This document shows positions 59,776 through 64,000 of a stretch of DNA of 64,000 nucleotides, piece by piece (position 1 is the stretch's first letter; each line of letters opens with the position of its first letter). A program made the translations under genes and the position numbers. The notes under the pieces are model-generated. The model worked only from the letters and a program-made list of their open reading frames with translations. It searched no databases and had not been told where the DNA came from. Origin of the DNA: Nocardia terpenica (GTDB lineage Bacteria; Actinomycetota; Actinomycetes; Mycobacteriales; Mycobacteriaceae); the NCBI RefSeq assembly GCF_013186535.1, contig NZ_JABMCZ010000004.1, positions 124,001 through 188,000 of the forward strand, given 5' to 3'.

Positions 59776-61704
59776 ATGGCGACCGCGAGCAAATCCACGG
59801 CAGACCATCTACGCGCGGCTCTCGACGGCCCCTGGCGCGAGGTGCGCGAGCAGGCCCGGCGGCAACTCGACGACGACCGCCTGTACGGCGACCCCTTTCT
59901 CGACTATCGGGCGGCGCGGGCGCGCGTGCTCGATCAAATGCGGCTGGTCCGCGAATTCGGTTATGCCGAGCGCGGTTTCCGGCTCGAGAACGGCGGCACC
60001 GGCGATCCGGGCGGCGCGGTCACCGGCCTGGAAATGCTGGCCTACGCCGACCTGTCGCTGTGGGTGAAATCCGGTGTGCAGTGGGGCCTGTTCGGCGGCG
60101 CGGTGGAGAACCTGGGCACCGAGCGGCATCGCGACGTGGTGCGGCGGTTGCTGTCGCTGGATCTGCTGGGCTGCTTCGCCATGACCGAGTCCGGCCACGG
60201 CAGCGACGTGGCGCGGCTGGAGACCACCGCCACCTACGATCCGGCCACCGCGGAGTTCGTGGTGCACAGCCCGACCGAGTCCGCGCGCAAGGACTACATC
60301 GGCGGCGCGGCCGAACATGCCCGCATGGCAGCGGTTTTCGCGCAGCTGATCATCGAGGGCGAGAGCAAGGGCGTGCACTGCTTCCTGGTGCCCATCCGCG
60401 ACGAGCGGGGCAGCGACCTGCCCGGCGTCACCACCTCCGACTGCGGGCTCAAGGGCGGCCTGCCCGGCGTCGACAACGGCCGCATCCGCTTCGACCATGT
60501 CCGCATCCCGCGCGAGAACCTGCTCAACCGCTACGCCGACGTGACCCCGGAGGGCACCTACAGCTCCGAGATCGAGAACCCCAGCCGCCGATTCTTCACC
60601 ACCCTCGGCACTTTGGTGCGCGGGCGGGTCAGCGTGGGCGGGGCGGCCGCCGCGGGCGCGCGGGTGGCGCTGAGCATCGCCCTGCGCTACGCGGACAAGC
60701 GCCGCCAGTTCGCCGACACCGAAACCGGCGAGGAGGTGGTGCTGCTGGATTACCGCAGCCATCAGCGCCGGCTGCTCCCGCATGTGGCGCGCGCCTTCGC
60801 GCTGGCGTTCGCGCAGAACGATCTGGTTCGGCGCATGCACGTGATCCAGACCGGGCAGGACCTGGACCCGCACGCGCAGCGCGCCCTGGAGAAGCGGGCC
60901 GCGGGCCTCAAGGTCGCCCAGACCCGGCACGCCACCCGCGCGATTCAGGAGTGTCGCGAAGCCTGCGGCGGCGCAGGCTATCTCACCGAGAACCGGCTGG
61001 TGACGCTGAAGGCCGACACCGATGTGTTCACCACCTTCGAGGGCGACAACGTGGTGCTCACCCAGCTGGTCGCCAAGGAGTTGCTGACCGCCTACTCCGA
61101 CGAGGTCCGCGATCTCGACGCACTGGGCTGGGTGCGGTTCGCCGCCACCATGGCCCGCGACGTGGTGCGCGAGAGTTCCGGAGTGCGCCAGCTCATTCAG
61201 CGGTTGCGCGACCGCGCCGACGACGGCATCGACGACGGCGATCTGTCCCGCCGTTCGGTGCAGCTGCAGCTGTTCGCCGATCGCGAGGACTACCTGGTCC
61301 GCACGGCCGCCCACCGGCTGCGCGCCCGCGCCCAGGAGACCGGGCCGTTCGAGGCGTTCAACAATGCCCAGGACCACATCCTCGTCGCCGGTGAGGCGCA
61401 TATCGAGCGGCTGGTGCTGGAGGCGTTCATCGAGGGCATCGCGGGAATCGACGACCCGGCGGCGCGGGAGGTGGCCGACACGGTGTGCGACCTGTACGTG
61501 TACTCCACCATCGAGCAGAACCAGGCGTGGTACATCATGCACCGATTCATGTCGGTGGACCGCGCCAAGACCGTCCGCCGCGGGGTGAACGAGCTGGTCG
61601 ACCGCCTGCGCCCGCAGGCCGCGACCCTGGTCGAGGCGCTCGGCGTCCCCGAGACCATGCTGCACGCCGCCATGCTCGACGACGCGAGCGTGCACCAGCG
61701 GTGA
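59776..61704 (+). CDS. Acyl-CoA oxidase-type flavoprotein
   Basis: 642 residues from ATG 59776; the frame is open upstream but that is antisense to thrE. FAMTESGHGSDVARLETTA is the FAD/substrate motif, and ECREACGGAGYLTENRL with DVFTTFEGDNVVLTQLVAKELL is the oxidase active region with the catalytic Glu in TFEGD. The extra C-terminal helical domain (about 430-640) and the length distinguish acyl-CoA oxidases from 380-residue dehydrogenases. Carries out the first step of beta-oxidation using oxygen. It reads towards the peptide operon but ends 25 bp before the -35 of that promoter. Confidence 0.9.
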   Translation: MATASKSTADHLRAALDGPWREVREQARRQLDDDRLYGDPFLDYRAARARVLDQMRLVREFGYAERGFRLENGGTGDPGGAVTGLEMLAYADLSLWVKSGVQWGLFGGAVENLGTERHRDVVRRLLSLDLLGCFAMTESGHGSDVARLETTATYDPATAEFVVHSPTESARKDYIGGAAEHARMAAVFAQLIIEGESKGVHCFLVPIRDERGSDLPGVTTSDCGLKGGLPGVDNGRIRFDHVRIPRENLLNRYADVTPEGTYSSEIENPSRRFFTTLGTLVRGRVSVGGAAAAGARVALSIALRYADKRRQFADTETGEEVVLLDYRSHQRRLLPHVARAFALAFAQNDLVRRMHVIQTGQDLDPHAQRALEKRAAGLKVAQTRHATRAIQECREACGGAGYLTENRLVTLKADTDVFTTFEGDNVVLTQLVAKELLTAYSDEVRDLDALGWVRFAATMARDVVRESSGVRQLIQRLRDRADDGIDDGDLSRRSVQLQLFADREDYLVRTAAHRLRARAQETGPFEAFNNAQDHILVAGEAHIERLVLEAFIEGIAGIDDPAAREVADTVCDLYVYSTIEQNQAWYIMHRFMSVDRAKTVRRGVNELVDRLRPQAATLVEALGVPETMLHAAMLDDASVHQR

Positions 61705-61729
61705 ACCCCCGAATCGGAAAAGATTTCAT

Positions 61730-61758
61730 TTGACACCCCTTTACCATCCCATTACTCT
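61730..61758 (+). promoter_or_regulatory. Near-consensus promoter of the peptide operon
   Basis: TTGACA at 61730-61735, 17 bp spacer, TACTCT at 61753-61758: a perfect -35, ideal spacing and a good -10 in otherwise GC-rich DNA. Transcription would begin near 61765, about 30 nt before the peptide start codon. Confidence 0.75.
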
Positions 61759-61796
61759 CGGTGGGGCAATACCCCTTTCGACCGAGGAGATTCATC

Positions 61797-61922
61797 GTGG
61801 AACGCCTGATCGAAGCTATTGCCGAGGATGCCGCGTGGGAGAAGTGGGTGGCGGCCAATTCCGTCCGGGAATCCGGTAAGGAGGGCTGCATTTCCGTGGT
61901 CAAGCAGGGCTGCATCAGCTGA
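61797..61922 (+). CDS. 41-residue peptide, candidate RiPP or carrier-peptide precursor
   Basis: GTG 61797 with GAGGAG 7 nt upstream. The N-terminal helix-prone segment (ERLIEAIAEDAAWEKWVAAN, residues 2-21) resembles leader peptides and is faintly Nif11-like (LIEAIAED). The C-terminal 13 residues hold two copies of [E/Q]GCIS separated by VVK, so two Cys and two Ser sit at the extreme end. It is the first gene behind a strong promoter and is followed after 11 bp by an acyl-adenylating ligase. Precursor status is inferred from size, layout and the repeated C-terminal motif; no homologue is recognised. Confidence 0.65.
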   Translation: MERLIEAIAEDAAWEKWVAANSVRESGKEGCISVVKQGCIS

Positions 61923-61933
61923 CCCGGAAATTG

Positions 61934-63181
61934 GTGAATTCCCAGCCGACCGCCGCCATGGTCGATCGCATTCGCGATATCCCCCTCTATCGCGATGCGA
62001 TCGACCGCGGGTATTTCCCGATCCTGGAGAAGTCGGTGATCGCCGACGGATTTCCGGACAATTGGATGACCCCCGAGGTGGCGGCGGCGCTGGCGGACGG
62101 GCGCGCCGAATTCGTCCTCTCGACGGGCACCAATCATGCCCGCATGCAATTGATTCGCCCGCCCTATTTCCTGCTGAAATCTTATTACCGGCTCTGGAGC
62201 GAGCATCCGGATATCTCCGGCACCTGGGCGTCGGGCTGCCCGCGGATCTCGCTCACCACCGTGCTGGCCACCGAGCACGTCGCGCGGGTCAATGCCGCGA
62301 AGATCGGGGCGACTCCGGCCGCGATACCGGCGCTCGCGGACCGCCGCCTCGACGAGCGGACGGTCTATGTCAATCTGCGCCTGGATCCGGCCGAATGGAC
62401 GCGTGCCGAGGTGGAGCGCATGCTCGACGAGATCAATGAGTTGCGCGCCGCGCACCCGCAGGGCCGCTACCATCTGGACTGCTCGGGCTATCACCTCGCC
62501 CATCTGCTGCGCAAGGTGACGCGGTGGCGGCTGTGGGACCGATTTCCCCTGCCCGACAGCATTGTTCACGCCTACGAGTACACCCCGATCACCGTGGGGC
62601 GTTATCTGCGGCAGCATTTCGACTGTCCGATCATCGACCTGTTCGGCAGCACCGAACTGGGCTATCTCTACTACTCCGACCGGCGCGGCGCCTACCACCC
62701 CTACCTCGAGGACATGGCCCTGGAGCTGGTGCCGATCGCGGAGGGCAGCACCATCTTCGGCCTCATCGTGTCCAGCGTCCGCAATCCGTACATGCCGCTG
62801 ATCCGCTACCGGTCCGGCGACTGCGTGCGCACCACCGACGACAGCCCGGACCCGGCGAAGATCGCCCGCTTCTGCGGCCGGGAGAAGGAACTGCTGCGGA
62901 TCGGCGCCACCGTGATCGCGCACGCCGATCTCGACGACTGGATCGCCGCGGTCTCCTCGCGGGTCTTCCTGCATCAGCTGCACATCACCACCGAGCGCCG
63001 CATCGTGCTGCGGTACACCACCTTCGACGACCGGCCGCTGTCGGAGTCCGCCGAAGGCGAACTGGCGGAGACGATCTCGTTCCACACCGGTATGCCGTGC
63101 GAGCTCGCCCACCGCGACCACCTTCCGATCGGCCGGTCCGGCAAGTACGCCTGGCTGGTCGACGACCTCGACACCCGTTAG
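61934..63181 (+). CDS. Acyl-adenylating ligase, PaaK/LuxE-like
   Basis: 415 residues from GTG 61934 (TTG 61931 and ATG 61958 are alternatives). ANL-type features: LSTGTNHARMQL at the P-loop position (degenerate relative to SSGTTGxP), DLFGSTELGYLYY as the A5 motif, PLIRYRSGDCVRTT as A7, GREKELLRIGATVI as A8, and IGRSGKYAWLV at the C-terminus with the likely catalytic Lys. Members activate a carboxylate as adenylate, then pass it to CoA, a thiol or a protein. Next to a Cys-containing peptide it may activate the peptide C-terminus or an acyl group to be attached to it. Confidence 0.75.
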   Translation: MNSQPTAAMVDRIRDIPLYRDAIDRGYFPILEKSVIADGFPDNWMTPEVAAALADGRAEFVLSTGTNHARMQLIRPPYFLLKSYYRLWSEHPDISGTWASGCPRISLTTVLATEHVARVNAAKIGATPAAIPALADRRLDERTVYVNLRLDPAEWTRAEVERMLDEINELRAAHPQGRYHLDCSGYHLAHLLRKVTRWRLWDRFPLPDSIVHAYEYTPITVGRYLRQHFDCPIIDLFGSTELGYLYYSDRRGAYHPYLEDMALELVPIAEGSTIFGLIVSSVRNPYMPLIRYRSGDCVRTTDDSPDPAKIARFCGREKELLRIGATVIAHADLDDWIAAVSSRVFLHQLHITTERRIVLRYTTFDDRPLSESAEGELAETISFHTGMPCELAHRDHLPIGRSGKYAWLVDDLDTR

Positions 63182-63191
63182 GAGCGCCGCC

Positions 63192-63686
63192 ATGTCGCCG
63201 ATCGTGACGCCGGAGGACCTGCGCGAGCTGGTCGGTCCGCGGCTGTGGGACGAGACGGTCGCCCACACCGCCCACGCCACCGGGACCGACGCCGCCGCGG
63301 CGCAGCGCCCGATGCTCGAATGCGCGCGCTACCTCTACCTGATCTCCGCGCACCGCGAGCGCCTCGCCGGGCTGTTCCTGCCGGTCGAGCAGGCCGTCGA
63401 CGAGGTGTGGCACTACCTCATCCTGCAGACCCGCGAATACCGCGACCTGTGTGAGAACCGTTTGCCCGGCGGCGAATTCATCCACCATCGCAGCATCAGC
63501 TACCAGGACTACGGGGCCGAGCCGGACCGGCGGCAGATGATCGAGGAGGGGCTGCGCTGGATCCCGCTGTACCAGAACGCCTTCGGCCCCTTCGACGCGG
63601 GGGCGCTGCGATACTGGACCATGGCCCGCTTCCTGGTCGAGGAGATGCGGATGTCGTTGGACGATCTGGGCGCGCTCACCGCCTGA
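63192..63686 (+). CDS. GRDP-like small protein (glycine-rich-domain-containing-protein family)
   Basis: 164 residues, ATG 63192 with GGAG upstream, overlapping the ligase end region. VDEVWHYLILQTREYRDLCE and GGEFIHHRSISYQDYG resemble the DEVWH...TREY...C and HH segments of GRDP-like (DUF1399-type) proteins; the His and Cys residues could bind metal. Biochemical function of the family is not established. Third gene of the peptide operon, so probably a tailoring or partner protein. It ends convergent with the MFS gene, overlapping by 11 nt. Confidence 0.6.
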   Translation: MSPIVTPEDLRELVGPRLWDETVAHTAHATGTDAAAAQRPMLECARYLYLISAHRERLAGLFLPVEQAVDEVWHYLILQTREYRDLCENRLPGGEFIHHRSISYQDYGAEPDRRQMIEEGLRWIPLYQNAFGPFDAGALRYWTMARFLVEEMRMSLDDLGALTA

Positions 63687-64000
63687 ACCCCGACACGGCG
63701 GCGAGGGCGAGCGCCAGGGCGATCTGGACCGCGATCACGACCGAGAACGCGGCGGCATGGCCGTGCGCGGCGGCGAGAGTGGTGTATACGGTGCCCACGA
63801 TCGCCGTCCCGATCGCGATCGCGCCCTGATGCACCATGATCAGCGCGCCGCCGCCGACCCCCGCGACCTCGGCGGGCACCGCCGCCATCACCGAGGCGTT
63901 GACGCCCCCGATCGCCAGCGCCTGCCCGCATCCGACCAGCGCCATACCCGGCGCGACCGTCCACGGCGTCACCGACATCCCGTGCAGCACACCGAGGATC
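63676..64000 (-). CDS. MFS transporter C-terminus (DHA2-like), truncated by the window edge
   Basis: About 108 residues, frame open to base 64000. Three hydrophobic spans (around APGMALVGCGQALAIGG, GGALIMVHQGAIAIGTAI and FSVVIAVQIALALALAAV) with GVGGGALIMVHQ in the style of the last spans of EmrB/QacA-type drug exporters. It faces the peptide operon tail to tail and could export its product, but orientation does not prove linkage. Confidence 0.75.
   Translation of the reverse strand, partial: ILGVLHGMSVTPWTVAPGMALVGCGQALAIGGVNASVMAAVPAEVAGVGGGALIMVHQGAIAIGTAIVGTVYTTLAAAHGHAAAFSVVIAVQIALALALAAVSGFRR

Overview
The window is high-GC actinobacterial DNA, most likely from a mycolic-acid-containing member of the Mycobacteriales such as Nocardia. 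This is inferred from gene content, not from a marker gene: an MspA-type porin, a cutinase, a WS/DGAT acyltransferase, an AcrA1-like two-domain reductase, a CYP125-type steroid hydroxylase behind a KstR-type box, and a secretory lipase. No rRNA, tRNA, CRISPR array, transposase or phage gene was seen.

Layout. (1) 1-20 kb is lipid, envelope and regulatory genes: truncated secretory lipase, UbiB/ABC1 kinase, acyl-CoA dehydrogenase, AraC regulator, an Rpn-like nuclease with an SOS-type box, zinc alcohol dehydrogenase, expansin-like protein, alpha/beta hydrolase, WS/DGAT, cutinase, 5'-nucleotidase, an XRE regulator facing three tiny genes, and a fatty-acyl reductase. (2) 20-32.5 kb holds a heme oxygenase divergent from a three-module NRPS (A-T, C-A-T, C-A-T-TE) whose last module carries the classical serine code. 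It is followed by a phosphatase lipoprotein and a decayed asparagine synthetase. (3) 33-56 kb is a polysaccharide locus. A tightly overlapping minus-strand operon of nine genes (glycosyltransferases, flippase, polymerase, chain-length/ATPase protein, beta-helix protein, aminotransferase) is followed by PadR/deformylase, a pyruvyltransferase plus GT2 pair, an MspA porin, a five-gene sugar-nucleotide operon (cytidylyltransferase, two C-methyltransferase-like proteins, epimerase, PIG-L deacetylase) and the initiating sugar-1-phosphate transferase. (4) 56-64 kb holds cyp125 and a TetR gene, a ThrE exporter behind two duplicated leader ORFs, an acyl-CoA oxidase, and a compact operon made of a 41-residue peptide gene, an acyl-adenylating ligase and a GRDP-like protein behind a near-consensus promoter. 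A truncated MFS transporter closes the window.

Two things stand out. The first is the peptide-ligase-GRDP operon at 61.7-63.7 kb: the peptide ends in a repeated GCIS motif and looks like a modified-peptide precursor. The second is a family of 27-nt hairpin half-elements (13 copies at 8 loci). They usually come in inverted pairs, lie mainly at gene 3' ends, keep their stems by compensatory changes, and are almost always flanked on one side by a locus-specific tandem array of about 21-33 bp whose units repeat the element's own terminal arm. One half-element lies in frame inside a glycosyltransferase, and another, with its array, forms the N-terminus of a hydrolase.
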